NCBI RefSeq assembly: GCF_004337705.1
Contig: NZ_SKBU01000013.1
Span: forward strand, 17,731 to 81,730
DNA from: Rubrobacter taiwanensis
GTDB lineage: Bacteria > Actinomycetota > Rubrobacteria > Rubrobacterales > Rubrobacteraceae
Direction: 5' to 3'
DNA length: 64,000 nucleotides
This document shows positions 16,844 to 25,824 of the stretch, one piece after another. Both the position numbers and the translations under genes were made by a program. Under the pieces are notes generated by a model, which worked only from the letters and a program-made list of their open reading frames with translations, did no database searches and was not told where the DNA came from. Numbering within the stretch: position 1 is the stretch's first letter; the number at the start of each line of letters is the position of its first letter.

Positions 16844-17371
16844 ATGGATGCGAGCAGTAAGAACGGTGCGGAGCGCCGGCGGATCGGGGCGAGCCTCTTG
16901 GTCCCCACCGCGCCGGAGCGGGTCTACGCCGCCGTGCTGGACGCACAGAGGTTCCCGGAGTGGGCGGCGGGCGTCAGAGGCGTGGAGATCCTGCGCCAGT
17001 CCGAACCTCCGAATTCTCCCGGCATGGTCTCCGAGTGGGAGGTCTCGGTGCTGGGGGTCCGGCGCAGAGTGGTGAGCGTTCTGGAGGAGACCGAGGCCCC
17101 GCGGCACCTGCGCTGGTCGTACGTCTCCGTACTCGACGGCTGGGGGGAGTGCCGGATCCGGCCGAACGGCTCCGGTACTCTGGTGGAGTTCGCGACCGAG
17201 TTCCGCGTGTGCGAGCCGCACGTGGAGCGGCTGCTCCGCTCTCCCATCTCCGAGAACGTGATGCGCCACTACCTGCAGCGCTCGCTGCTGCGGCTGGGCG
17301 AGATCTCGCTCCCCGACGGCCAGGGCCGGGACGGGGTCCGGGTCGGCCCCCTCGGCGGCCTGAGAGGATAG
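16844..17371 (+). CDS. SRPBCC / polyketide cyclase-type protein
   Basis: This 175-residue START-like protein has IGASLLVPTAPERVYAAVLD followed by an FPEWAAGVRGVEIL segment typical of the SRPBCC/Coq10-type fold, which binds hydrophobic ligands in a deep pocket. No specific ligand can be named. TATAAT lies 9 nt upstream with no ribosome site. A strong hairpin follows the stop. Confidence 0.7.
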   Translation: MDASSKNGAERRRIGASLLVPTAPERVYAAVLDAQRFPEWAAGVRGVEILRQSEPPNSPGMVSEWEVSVLGVRRRVVSVLEETEAPRHLRWSYVSVLDGWGECRIRPNGSGTLVEFATEFRVCEPHVERLLRSPISENVMRHYLQRSLLRLGEISLPDGQGRDGVRVGPLGGLRG

Positions 17372-17374
17372 AGA

Positions 17375-17398
17375 GAGCGGCCCTTCGCGGGGCCGCTC
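17375..17398. terminator. Hairpin between convergent genes
   Basis: GAGCGGCCC (17375-17383) pairs with GGGCCGCTC (17390-17398) around a TTCGCG loop. It lies between the SRPBCC gene and the convergent ferredoxin gene. No clear T-run follows on either strand. Confidence 0.55.
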
Positions 17399-17422
17399 CC
17401 CTAAAAACTCAGGCGAGCCCGG

Positions 17423-17668
17423 CTACCTCAGAGCGTCGAAGTCGGTCTCCTCGGCCTCGGTGATGTACTTCTCCTGGTCCTCGGGAACCTCGTCCTCCGG
17501 GTAGATGGCCTCCACCGGGCACTCCGGCTCGCAGGCCCCGCAGTCGATGCACTCCTCCGGATTGATGATGAACTTCTCACCACCGTCGTAGATGCAGTCG
17601 ACCGGGCAAACCTCCACGCAGCTCTGGTCCTTGGTCCCGATGCACGGCTCGGTGATCACGTATGTCAA
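17423..17668 (-). CDS. fdxA: 7Fe ferredoxin ([3Fe-4S][4Fe-4S])
   Basis: This 81-residue low-potential electron carrier begins [17 protein letters not shown]. Cys9, Cys17 and Cys50 fit the 3Fe cluster, and Cys21, Cys40, Cys43 and Cys46 the 4Fe cluster; Cys25 is free, as in Azotobacter-type FdI. Spacing [12 protein letters not shown] is intact and the C-terminus is acidic. The start codon is TTG, supported by AAGGAGG 5 nt upstream. Three phased palindromes lie 79-137 bp upstream of the start, just past the 3' end of a CRP-family gene. Confidence 0.95.
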   Translation of the reverse strand: MTYVITEPCIGTKDQSCVEVCPVDCIYDGGEKFIINPEECIDCGACEPECPVEAIYPEDEVPEDQEKYITEAEETDFDALR

Positions 17669-17746
17669 TCCGGCCTCCTTCGCACTCCGCCTGCAACTCT
17701 CCCTGCCCGGACATTACCGCACCGGAAGAGAGATGACCACCGGCCA

Positions 17747-17805
17747 TTGACGGCCGTCAACCGAGATCATGACCCGGGTCATGAGGAACCGTGATCCAGA
17801 TCACG
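17747..17805. promoter_or_regulatory. Array of three phased CRP/FNR-type operators
   Basis: Three palindromes are centred at 17753.5, 17775.5 and 17797.5, exactly 22 bp apart: TTGACGGCCGTCAA, TCATGACCCGGGTCATGA and CGTGATCCAGATCACG. All share TGAY-N4-RTCA, the half-site logic of CRP/FNR-family operators. A fourth, less regular inverted repeat (TGACAACCGTTATCA, 17839-17853) follows. Confidence 0.65.
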
Positions 17806-17899
17806 CAGAACAGACCGCCCGGAGATCCGGGGCGCTACTGACAACCGTTATCAAGAGGGAGCATAGCGGGTATGTGGCTGTGTTGCAACCCCGGCTTTG

Positions 17900-18655
17900 C
17901 TAGGGGTCTCCGGTACGCGCCCGCAGGCCGGCGGGTTCGAGGATGATGATGGACTTACCGTCCAGGGCGAGGATGCCTTCTCTGGCGAGCCGGGAGAGTG
18001 TACGGGAGAGGGCTTCGCGTGAGATACCGGTCGCTTCGGCCATCTCGTGTCGGCTGAGGGAGGGTTCGAAGACCACGCCCTGTTTGGTCACCCGGCCTTC
18101 TTCGGTGGCGAGTTTCAGGAGCATTCGGGCCACGCGTTGGGGAGCGCTGTGGAAGACCAGATCTCCGACGAGCTCTTCCAGTTCGCGGACCTCGCGTGCC
18201 AGCACCCGGGAGAGCCGCACGGAGGCGCCCGGGAAGCGCTGCATTATATCCGTCAGTTCGTTGTGGAAGATGACGTAGAGCCCGCAGTCGGTGAGGGCGG
18301 TTGCGCCGTGGCTGCGGGGTTCGCCTTCGAGCGAGGCTGAGAGTCCCAGCACGGAGCCGTCTCCGAGGACGTTCAGGATCTGGGCTCTTCCCCGGCGGGA
18401 GGTGCGGTAGAGTTTGATCCGTCCCTCGCGCAGCAGGTACACGCTCCCCGAAGGCTCGCCTTCGCGGTAGATGGAGGTGCCCTCGCCGACCTCCAGTGCG
18501 GTAACCGCACCTGCCAATGCCTGGAAGAACTCCTCGCCCAGCCCGGCGAACGTTTCGAACTCCTGCAGCCCTTCCAGCCGGGTCAGATGTTCTATGGCCC
18601 GGCAGCGGGCTCCGGGCTGGCGGGTCCAGGCGGGGGGCGCCGTCTCGCGCGACAT
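17900..18655 (-). CDS. CRP/FNR-family transcription regulator
   Basis: This protein of about 251 residues has a cyclic-nucleotide-type beta-roll (VTALEVGEGTSIYREGEPSG; GRIKLYRTS), a long dimer helix (RLSRVLAREVRELEELV) and a C-terminal HTH (LSRHEMAEATGISREALSRT). The N-terminal four-Cys set of FNR is absent, so it is not an FNR-like iron-sulfur oxygen sensor. ATG 18655 is chosen over the longer frame because GGAGGT sits 4 nt upstream. The operator array just beyond its 3' end, before fdxA, has matching half-sites and is the obvious candidate target. Confidence 0.88.
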   Translation of the reverse strand: MSRETAPPAWTRQPGARCRAIEHLTRLEGLQEFETFAGLGEEFFQALAGAVTALEVGEGTSIYREGEPSGSVYLLREGRIKLYRTSRRGRAQILNVLGDGSVLGLSASLEGEPRSHGATALTDCGLYVIFHNELTDIMQRFPGASVRLSRVLAREVRELEELVGDLVFHSAPQRVARMLLKLATEEGRVTKQGVVFEPSLSRHEMAEATGISREALSRTLSRLAREGILALDGKSIIILEPAGLRARTGDP

Positions 18656-18793
18656 CAGACCTCCGTCCGGTGTGTGGGCGACGCAAACATCATCCCCCTT
18701 TATACGCCATGCGGGGCGGTTTTGCATGAGCGGTCCCGGGATGGGAGGGTTTAAACTGGTGGGCGTTGCTGTGCTCGACCGATAGGAGTAGAG

Positions 18794-19504
18794 ATGCTGG
18801 AAGGCAAGACCGTTCTCATAACCGGGGCGAGCCGGGGGCTTGGCAAGGCGCTGGCGCTGGCCTGCGCGCGGGAAGGGGCGGATCTCGTCCTCAACTCCCG
18901 GAGCGCGGAGTCGCTGGAGCCGGTGACCGTGGAGGCCACCGGCTTCGGTGTCCGCGTGATGCAGGCTCCGGGGGACGTGACCGACAGCGGGTTCGTGGAG
19001 CGTATGGTTTCGGAAGCGGCGGAGCGCTTCGGGAGGATAGACGTTCTATACAACAACGCTGGCATCCTGGGCCCGCGGGTCGAGATAGTGGAGTACCCTG
19101 AGGACGAGTGGCGGGCGGTGCTGGAGGCGAACCTGACCGGTCCTTTCCTGGTCTCTAAGGCCGTGATCCCGCACATGCCCGAGGGCGGTTCGATCGTGAA
19201 CGTCACCAGCGGCGTGAGCGTTGAGGGCCGGGCGAAGTGGGGGGCCTACTCGGTGAGCAAGTTCGGTCTGGAGGGGCTGACCCAGATCCTGGCCGCCGAG
19301 CTCCAGGAGCGCGGCATCCGGGTCAACTCCGTGGACCCGGGCGGGATGCGCACCGAGATGCGGGCCGCCGCCTACCCGGACGAGGACCCCATGACCCGCA
19401 TCCCGCCCGAAGAAAACACGGACGTCTTCCTCTATCTGGCCTCCGACGACTCGCGGGGAGTGACGGGCCGGCGCTTCAAGGCCCAGGAGTTCGGGCGCGG
19501 CTGA
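18794..19504 (+). CDS. Short-chain dehydrogenase/reductase
   Basis: This 236-residue Rossmann enzyme carries the cofactor motif TGASRGLG (residues 10-17), NNAG (residues 87-90), the catalytic Ser region VNVTSG and YSVSK. It is a classical SDR; the substrate is unknown. AGGAGT lies 6 nt before the ATG. The AbrB-like permease follows 27 bp downstream and is probably co-transcribed. Confidence 0.85.
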   Translation: MLEGKTVLITGASRGLGKALALACAREGADLVLNSRSAESLEPVTVEATGFGVRVMQAPGDVTDSGFVERMVSEAAERFGRIDVLYNNAGILGPRVEIVEYPEDEWRAVLEANLTGPFLVSKAVIPHMPEGGSIVNVTSGVSVEGRAKWGAYSVSKFGLEGLTQILAAELQERGIRVNSVDPGGMRTEMRAAAYPDEDPMTRIPPEENTDVFLYLASDDSRGVTGRRFKAQEFGRG

Positions 19505-19531
19505 CCGGTCCGGCCGGAGGAGGGATCTCTC

Positions 19532-20566
19532 ATCGGTTTCGGACTCATCCTGAGCTTACTGCTCGGCCTGGCAGGAGCCGTGGCAGGATACCGGCTGGGA
19601 TTGCCCGCCGGAGTTCTCACGGGAGCTCTGGCGGGAATGGGGCTGGGGAAGGTCGCCATGGGGCTGCCGCCGGTCCCCGCTCCGCCGGAGGCGAACGCGG
19701 TGCTGCAGGTCATGGTCGGCATCATGGTGGGCCTGCGCATGTCGCGGGGCGCGATCCGCTCGGGAGTACGCTCGCTGGCGCCGGCAGTCCTGGTCTCGGC
19801 GGCCATGATCGCCGTGGGCGTCGCGGCGGCGCTCGTGGCTGCGCGGCTGACCTCCCTCGACCCGGTCACCGCTCTCTTCGCCGCCGCACCCGGCGGGCTG
19901 ACGGAGATAGTGGTGGTGAGCGCCGCCTTCGGCGCTGACGGGGCGGCCGTCGCGGCGGTGCACCTCGCCCGGCTGCTGACGGCCATCGCGGGGATCAACC
20001 TCCTGCTGGCCTACCTGAACCGTAAGGAGTCCGGAACCAGGCGCAGCGCACCGCCCCTCTGGAGCGAGAGCAGAGGAGACTGGCGGCGGCTGGGACTGGC
20101 CACGGCGGCCGGGGCAGCAGGAGGCACTGCGGGCCTCCTGATCTCCATCCCGGCCGGGGGCGTGATCGGGGCCCTGGCCGGCTCGGCCGCCTTCCGCCTG
20201 CTGACGGAGAACCCCGTCCCCGTGCGCCAGTACGGACTCGGAGTGCAGCTGCTCGGGGGAATGGTTATCGGGCTTGGCCTCTCGGCGGAGTTCTTCGCCG
20301 AACTCGTCTCGCTCGCCGGAGCCGGAGCCATCCTCATCTCTGCCCAGATGCTGCTCTGGATCTCAATGAGCCTCCTGCTCGCCCGCCTCTTCGGCCAAGA
20401 TAACCTGACCGCCGCCTTCGCCGCCGCACCCGGCGGGATGGGCGAGGTGATCGCCACCGCAAGCTCGGCCGGTGCCAACACGGTGGTCGTCGCCTTCATA
20501 CACCTGGTGCGCCTCAGCACCATTATCGTTGTCGTGCCCGCCCTGATCTCGCTCTTCCCAAACTAG
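19532..20566 (+). CDS. AbrB-family membrane protein (duplicated, AAPGG motifs)
   Basis: This hydrophobic protein of about 344 residues belongs to the COG3180 AbrB-type family, with two homologous halves, each carrying the family motif (LFAAAPGGLTEIVVV and AFAAAPGGMGEVIATASS). Its transport role is presumed. The first canonical start, GTG 19580, would delete the first transmembrane segment (IGFGLILSLLLGLAGA). The frame remains open upstream to an ATC at 19532 preceded by GGAGGAGGG with 8-nt spacing, so I annotate that start; it would be an AUC initiation. It follows the SDR gene closely. Confidence 0.7.
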   Translation: MGFGLILSLLLGLAGAVAGYRLGLPAGVLTGALAGMGLGKVAMGLPPVPAPPEANAVLQVMVGIMVGLRMSRGAIRSGVRSLAPAVLVSAAMIAVGVAAALVAARLTSLDPVTALFAAAPGGLTEIVVVSAAFGADGAAVAAVHLARLLTAIAGINLLLAYLNRKESGTRRSAPPLWSESRGDWRRLGLATAAGAAGGTAGLLISIPAGGVIGALAGSAAFRLLTENPVPVRQYGLGVQLLGGMVIGLGLSAEFFAELVSLAGAGAILISAQMLLWISMSLLLARLFGQDNLTAAFAAAPGGMGEVIATASSAGANTVVVAFIHLVRLSTIIVVVPALISLFPN

Positions 20567-20613
20567 CCCGTCTTCAGAACCGGTGAGAGCGCAGGCACCC
20601 CCATCCCCGACTT

Positions 20614-20623
20614 TTGTATACAA
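20614..20623. promoter_or_regulatory. GntR-type operator TTGTATACAA, copy 1
   Basis: This is a perfect 10-bp palindrome identical to the core of the second copy 128 bp downstream. It lies between the AbrB-like gene and the GntR/FCD regulator. Confidence 0.5.
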
Positions 20624-20712
20624 CCCTTGACGGTCTCCCACCCATCTTCACCGTCCGACCGGGAGTACACCCATAATTAAGCGGCATATATAGGAAATTT
20701 CTCCCCGGACTC

Positions 20713-20752
20713 TTGACACGAATGTTGCCGCACAGGTATGATTGTATACAAT
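20713..20752 (+). promoter_or_regulatory. Promoter with GntR operator ATTGTATACAAT over the -10/start
   Basis: A -35 TTGACA (20713-20718), 18-bp spacer and -10 TATGAT (20737-20742) are followed directly by the palindrome ATTGTATACAAT (20741-20752). A repressor bound there would block transcription of the regulator and the catabolic operon behind it. Confidence 0.65.
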
Positions 20753-20890
20753 AGCCTTGCGGTCTGGAGGCAAGGGCCGCATACGGGGAGTGAGTGTAAC
20801 GGAGGAGCGAGGATATCTTGGGTTCTTCTTTCCCGGCCGGGGGGCTGGAAGTTCGGGCGGTTTTTCGTCCGGTTTGGCGGCGCGGGCGCT

Positions 20891-21598
20891 ATGCGGGGTG
20901 GGGTCTGGGTGGTGAGTGAGGCTCTGCGGGACGGGGGGCGTTCGGGAGTTCTGGAGAGCATCCGGCATTCGATCTTGGTCGGGGAGTATGGTCCGGGCGA
21001 GCGGCTTGTGGAGGAGCAGCTGGCCCGGCGTCTGGGGGTAAGCCGGACTCCGGTCAGGCAGGCTCTTGCGATGCTCGAGGCCGAGGGGCTCGTGGAGATA
21101 GCGCCCAACCGGGGTGCCATGGTCTGTGGGTTCACCATTGAGGAGGTCTGGGACATCTACGATCTGCGGGCTGTGCTGGAGGGGCATGCTGCGCGGCGGG
21201 CTGCCGCCCGCATCCGGGCGGAGGAGCTGGAGCGGTTGGGAGCGCTTTGTGAGCAGATGGAGAGCGTAAAGCCCGGCGGCTTCGGCGACCGGGAGGAGGA
21301 GATCCGGTGTCTCGTACGGCTCAACAACGACTTCCACGGCGCCATAGTCGAGGCCAGCCGCAACCGGCGGCTCCGGCATCTGGTGCAGCGCACCGTCCAG
21401 CTGCCGCTGGTCTTCAAGGCGTTCTTCTGGTACACGCCCGAGGAGCGGTTCATCTCGAATCACTACCACCGCCAGATCCTGCGGGCGCTCGAACAGGGGG
21501 ATGCCGAGCGGGCCGAGATCGTGATGCGCGAGCACGTCTACGAGGGCCGGGACTTCGTCATCCGGGCCCTGGAGGAGGAGCGAGAGAATGAGAGGTAA
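20891..21598 (+). CDS. GntR-family (FCD domain) transcription regulator
   Basis: About 235 residues. The N-terminal winged helix (EYGPGERLVEEQLARRLGVS, RTPVRQALAMLEAEGLV) is followed by an FCD effector domain with its Asp/His metal residues (DLRAVLEGHAA, NDFHGAIVEAS, HYHRQILRALEQGD). FCD regulators sense organic acids or related metabolites. I used ATG 20891; GTG 20909 and GTG 20912 are alternatives. The 3' end overlaps the CoA-transferase gene by 11 nt, tying it to that operon. Confidence 0.88.
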   Translation: MRGGVWVVSEALRDGGRSGVLESIRHSILVGEYGPGERLVEEQLARRLGVSRTPVRQALAMLEAEGLVEIAPNRGAMVCGFTIEEVWDIYDLRAVLEGHAARRAAARIRAEELERLGALCEQMESVKPGGFGDREEEIRCLVRLNNDFHGAIVEASRNRRLRHLVQRTVQLPLVFKAFFWYTPEERFISNHYHRQILRALEQGDAERAEIVMREHVYEGRDFVIRALEEERENER

Positions 21599-22790
21599 GC
21601 GGCCGCTGGAGGGAGTGCGGGTCGTAGAGATGGGGAGTCTATTGGCCGGGCCGTTCTGTGGCCAGCTGCTCGGGGACTTCGGGGCGGAGGTCATAAAAGT
21701 GGAGCCGCCCGGCAAGGGCGACCCGATGCGGGAGTGGGGCCGGCACCGCAAGGAGGGGCGTACTCTTTGGTGGCCGGTCATCGCCCGCAACAAGAAGAGC
21801 GTGACGCTCAACCTGCGCGAGGCCGAGGGGCAGGAACTGGCCCGGAGGCTGGTAGCCGAGGCCGACGTGCTGGTCGAGAACTTCCGGCCCGGCACGATGG
21901 AGAGGTGGGGCCTCGGCTACGAGAAGCTGCGGGAGATCAACGCCGGCCTTGTAATGGTGCGCGTCTCCGGGTTCGGGCAGACCGGGCCGTACAGAGACAG
22001 GGCCGGCTTCGGGGCCATCGGCGAGGCTATGGGCGGCATCCGGCACGTGACGGGCTTCCCGGACCGGCCGCCGCCCCGGGTGGGGATCTCCCTGGGCGAC
22101 TCGCTGGCGGCGACCTTCGGGGCTTTGGGCGCGCTCACCGCCCTATACCACCGGGAGCACAACGGCGGGCTGGGACAGGTGGTGGACGTCGGGATCTACG
22201 AGGCCGTGCTGGCGCTGATGGAGAGCACGATTCCCGAGTACGCCCTCACCGGGCATGTCCGGGGCCGCACCGGCAGCGTGCTGCCCTTCGTCGCGCCCTC
22301 CAACATCTACCCTACAAAAGACGGGGACTACGTGCTCATCGCGGGTAACGCCGACACTGTTTTCAGGAGGCTTGCGAAGGCGCTCGGGCATCCGGAGTGG
22401 GCTGATGATCCCAAGTACGCCACGCACCACGCGCGGGGCGAGAACATGGAGGAGTTGGACGCCAAGATCTCGGAGTGGACCGGGGAACGCACCGCCGAAG
22501 AGGTGCTCGACACCATGGTCGAGGCCGGGGTTCCGGCGGGCAAGATCTTCACCGCCCGGGACATGATGGAGGACCCGCACTACGCGGCCCGGGAGAACAT
22601 CATCCGGGTCGAGGACCCCGAGATAGGCGAGGTCCCGATGCAGAACGTCGTCCCGCGCCTGACCGGGACGCCCGGCGAGGTCCGCTGGACCGGCCCGGCT
22701 CTAGGCCAGCACAACGAAGAGGTATACGGGAAGCTGCTCGGGTTGAGCGGGAAGGAGCAGAGTACGCTCAAAGAACGGGGGGTCATCTAA
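21588..22790 (+). CDS. CaiB/BaiF family III CoA-transferase
   Basis: This 400-residue enzyme moves CoA between carboxylic acids. GSLLAGPFCGQLLGDFGAEV at the N-terminus, NKKSVTLNLR and the catalytic Asp in VGISLGDSLAATFGA are family hallmarks. The start lies inside the regulator gene (11-nt overlap) and the stop TAA shares its last base with the next ATG. Paired with an HMG-CoA-lyase-like enzyme, a plausible role is activation of 3-hydroxy-3-methylglutarate or a similar branched acid, as in SUGCT; this is inferred from the pairing. Confidence 0.88.
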   Translation: MRGKRPLEGVRVVEMGSLLAGPFCGQLLGDFGAEVIKVEPPGKGDPMREWGRHRKEGRTLWWPVIARNKKSVTLNLREAEGQELARRLVAEADVLVENFRPGTMERWGLGYEKLREINAGLVMVRVSGFGQTGPYRDRAGFGAIGEAMGGIRHVTGFPDRPPPRVGISLGDSLAATFGALGALTALYHREHNGGLGQVVDVGIYEAVLALMESTIPEYALTGHVRGRTGSVLPFVAPSNIYPTKDGDYVLIAGNADTVFRRLAKALGHPEWADDPKYATHHARGENMEELDAKISEWTGERTAEEVLDTMVEAGVPAGKIFTARDMMEDPHYAARENIIRVEDPEIGEVPMQNVVPRLTGTPGEVRWTGPALGQHNEEVYGKLLGLSGKEQSTLKERGVI

Positions 22791-23683
22791 TGCGCGTCGG
22801 GGTAGTCGAGGTGGGGCCGCGCGACGGCCTGCAGAACGAGGAGAAAGTTCTATCTCCGGAGGTGCGGGCGGAGCTGTGTAACCGGCTGGCCGAGGCTGGG
22901 CTGAGCAGGATCGAGGCTGCAAGCTTCGTCCATCCCAGACTGGTGCCGCAGATGGCCGGGGCGGAGGAGGTGATGTCCGGGCTGCGCCGCAGGGAGGGAG
23001 TGATATACGCCGGGCTGGTGCTCAACGAGAAGGGCTACGACCGGGCCGTCGCCGCCGGGGTGGACGAGGTTCGCTACGCCTTCCCCGTCACCGGGACGTT
23101 TGCAAGACGCAACCAGAACACCACAGTTGAGGAGGCCATACAGCTCTCCGGGAAGCTCGCCCGGCGCGCCAGAGAGGACGGCCTCCGGTTTGGGGTAACG
23201 CTCAGCGTGGCGTTCGGCTGTCCGTTTGAGGGGAAGGTGGAGGCGCAGCGGGTACTCGAGATAGCCGCGGAGGTGGCCCAGGAGATGCCCGGCGAGCTGG
23301 TGCTCGCCGACACCATCGGGGTGGGGGTGCCCGGTCAGGTGCGCGAGCTGGTGGAAGGAGTGAAGGGCCTCGGGGTCAAGGTCGGATGCCACTTCCACGA
23401 CACGCGCAACACGGGCATCGCCAACGCCCTGGCGGCCCTGGAGTCTGGGGCCGAGGTGCTCGACGCCTCGGTCGGGGGTACGGGGGGTTGTCCGTTCGCG
23501 CCGAGGGCTACGGGCAACATAGCAACGGAGGACCTCGTCTACACGTTGCACGGAATGGGATATGAGACCGGTATAGATCTCGGTTCCCTCATAGAAGTTG
23601 CCTCGTGGCTCGCAGAGCAGCTAGGTAAAGAGCTTCCGGGGCGTGTCTACAAGGCCGGCGGCTTCGCGCCCGTGGCCGGGTGA
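22790..23683 (+). CDS. Hydroxymethylglutaryl-CoA lyase-like enzyme
   Basis: This 297-residue TIM-barrel lyase has the catalytic GPRDGLQNE (residues 9-17), IEAASFVHP, the metal motif CHFHDTRNTGIANAL and the flexible-loop Cys in GGTGGCPFAPRATGNIATED. All key HMG-CoA lyase positions are present, so cleavage of HMG-CoA or a homologue to acetyl-CoA plus a keto acid is likely. Its ATG overlaps the CoA-transferase stop. Citramalyl-type substrates cannot be excluded. Confidence 0.85.
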   Translation: MRVGVVEVGPRDGLQNEEKVLSPEVRAELCNRLAEAGLSRIEAASFVHPRLVPQMAGAEEVMSGLRRREGVIYAGLVLNEKGYDRAVAAGVDEVRYAFPVTGTFARRNQNTTVEEAIQLSGKLARRAREDGLRFGVTLSVAFGCPFEGKVEAQRVLEIAAEVAQEMPGELVLADTIGVGVPGQVRELVEGVKGLGVKVGCHFHDTRNTGIANALAALESGAEVLDASVGGTGGCPFAPRATGNIATEDLVYTLHGMGYETGIDLGSLIEVASWLAEQLGKELPGRVYKAGGFAPVAG

Positions 23684-23763
23684 GAGCGGGGAGAGATGGG
23701 GATCGTCGGGTGGGGTAAGCGCCGGTGGTCTGAGCCGGCGGTTAGATTTTGGAAGGAGAGTAT

Positions 23764-25818
23764 ATGGCGTACAACGTGGCCGTGGACGTGGGCGGAACGT
23801 TTACCGACGTTCTGATCTTCGACCAGCAGAGTGGGGAGCTGACCGAGGGCAAGGTCCTCTCGACGCCCGACGATCCGTCGAGAGGGGTGGTGGAGGGGAT
23901 AGAGACGGTCTGCCGGAAGGTGGGGATCTCCTTCGAGGACCTCAACCTCCTCTTCCACGGTACGACCGTGGTGACGAACATGATCCTCACGAACACCGGC
24001 TCGCGCGTGGGGCTGCTTACGACGAAGGGCCACGAGCAGATCCTGCTCCTCGCCCGCGCCTGGACGCCGGGCCCGCTCTACGGCTGGATGTCGCTCCAGA
24101 AGCCCGACCCGCCAGCAGACCCGACGGACACCGTCGGCATCAACGAGCGCATCGGCCCGGACGGCGGCGTCCTGGTGCCGCTCGACGAGGGCGAGGTGCG
24201 CGAGGCCGTGGAGAGGCTCGTGGGCCGGGGCGTCGAGTCGCTCGCCATCGGCTTCCTCAACTCCTACGTCAACCCGGCGCACGAGCGGCGGGCGCGCGAG
24301 ATCGTGCGCGAGATGTACCCGGACCTCTCGGTCTCGATCTCGGCGGACATCGGGCAGGAGTACGGCGAGTACGAGCGCACGCTGACGACCGTGGTGAACA
24401 CCGCCGTCCAGCCGCGCACGATGCTCTACATGCGCAACTTCGAGAGGAGCATCCGCGAGCGGCGCTTCGGGGGAGCGCTCTCCATCGTCCGCTCCGACGG
24501 CGGGGCGATGAGCACCGAGGCGGTCGCGGAGAGCCCCATACAGATCGCTCTCTCCGGGCCGTCGGGGGGCGTGACGGGGTCTGCGTACCTGGCGCGCGAG
24601 ATCGGCATCAAAGACATCCTCACCTTCGATATGGGCGGGACCTCCACGGACGTCTCGCTGTGCCTGAACGGGGAGACGCCCGTGCGCCGTGACATCCGGC
24701 TCGGCTACTTCCAGTTCAAGAGCCCGGCGGTGGACGTCCACAGCGTCGGCGCGGGGGGAGGCTCGATCGCCTTCGTCTCCGCGAGCGGCGCGCTGCAGGT
24801 CGGCCCGGCGAGTGCGGGGGCCGACCCGGGACCGGCGGCCTACGGGCGCGGCGGCGAGGAGCCGACCGTCACCGACGCGAACGTCGTGCTCCACCGCATC
24901 CCGCCGGGCGTGGCTTTGGGGGGCACGCTGGAGATGGACGAGGAGGCCGCCAGGCGCGCGGTCGGCAAGGTCGCCGAGCGGCTCGGGATGGGCGTCGAGG
25001 AGGCGGCGGAGGCGATCCTGGAGATCGTCAACGAGAACATGCACGCCGCGCTTCGCGTCGTGAGCGTCGAGCGCGGCCACGACCCGCGGGAGTTCGGGCT
25101 CGTGGCCTTCGGCGGGGCCGGGCCGATGCACGCCAACGCCCTCGGGCGCCTGATCCGGTCGCACTCCGTTATCGTGCCGCCGACCCCGGGCGTGATGAGC
25201 GCCTTCGGCTTCCTCTCCTCGGACATCCAGAACGAGTTCCCCGAGACCTACCTGCGCACCGCCGAGGAGACGCCGGCCGCTGAGCTCAGGGCGACCGTTG
25301 AGAGGCTTATAGCCCAGGCGAACGAGTGGCTCGACGGCGAGGGGGTGGAGGAGGAAGGGAAGCGCTTCGACCTGTACGCCGACTGCCGCTACTACCTGCA
25401 GAACATCCAGATCCCCTGCCGCTTCGAGCTCGACGAGCTGACCGGCGAGGACTCGACCTTCCTGCGCGAACGCTTCGAGGAGGCCCACCGCCAGCGCTAC
25501 AACTTCGAGCTTCCGGACTCGCCCCTCGAGATCGCCACCGTCCGGGTCGTCGGGCGCGGCACCATAAGGGGCGTGAGCCTCGTCGAGAGCGAGGACGGCG
25601 CCGGGGCAGACGCCTCGGAGGCCGTGCTGCGCACCGAGAGGGTGTACTTCGGCGGGGAGTGGATGGAGACGCCCATCTACGACCGCGGCAGGCTCAGACC
25701 CAACCACACCGTGGAAGGTCCTGCCGTCGTGGTTCAGGACGACACCACGACGGTCATAGAACCCGGCTACCGGGGCGCGGTGGACCGCTTCGGGAACATC
25801 CTGATCGAGGAGGCCTAA
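23764..25818 (+). CDS. hyuA: Hydantoinase/oxoprolinase family protein, subunit A
   Basis: This subunit of about 684 residues contains the ATP-binding acetate/sugar-kinase-like fold: VAVDVGGTFTDVLIFD at the N-terminus, FHGTTVVTNMILTNTGSRVG, and LTFDMGGTSTDVSL near residue 290. It is the ATP-hydrolysing partner of N-methylhydantoinases and 5-oxoprolinases. ATG 23764 has AAGGAGAG just upstream. hyuB follows after 6 nt. With the downstream N-carbamoylsarcosine amidase homologue, N-methylhydantoin is a plausible substrate; HyuA homologues in ketone carboxylases are the main alternative. Confidence 0.88.
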   Translation: MAYNVAVDVGGTFTDVLIFDQQSGELTEGKVLSTPDDPSRGVVEGIETVCRKVGISFEDLNLLFHGTTVVTNMILTNTGSRVGLLTTKGHEQILLLARAWTPGPLYGWMSLQKPDPPADPTDTVGINERIGPDGGVLVPLDEGEVREAVERLVGRGVESLAIGFLNSYVNPAHERRAREIVREMYPDLSVSISADIGQEYGEYERTLTTVVNTAVQPRTMLYMRNFERSIRERRFGGALSIVRSDGGAMSTEAVAESPIQIALSGPSGGVTGSAYLAREIGIKDILTFDMGGTSTDVSLCLNGETPVRRDIRLGYFQFKSPAVDVHSVGAGGGSIAFVSASGALQVGPASAGADPGPAAYGRGGEEPTVTDANVVLHRIPPGVALGGTLEMDEEAARRAVGKVAERLGMGVEEAAEAILEIVNENMHAALRVVSVERGHDPREFGLVAFGGAGPMHANALGRLIRSHSVIVPPTPGVMSAFGFLSSDIQNEFPETYLRTAEETPAAELRATVERLIAQANEWLDGEGVEEEGKRFDLYADCRYYLQNIQIPCRFELDELTGEDSTFLRERFEEAHRQRYNFELPDSPLEIATVRVVGRGTIRGVSLVESEDGAGADASEAVLRTERVYFGGEWMETPIYDRGRLRPNHTVEGPAVVVQDDTTTVIEPGYRGAVDRFGNILIEEA

Positions 25819-25824
25819 AGAGAG

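Noticed and set aside
17900..18655. FNR oxygen sensor
   Set aside because: The N-terminal cysteine cluster is missing; only CRP-like features remain.
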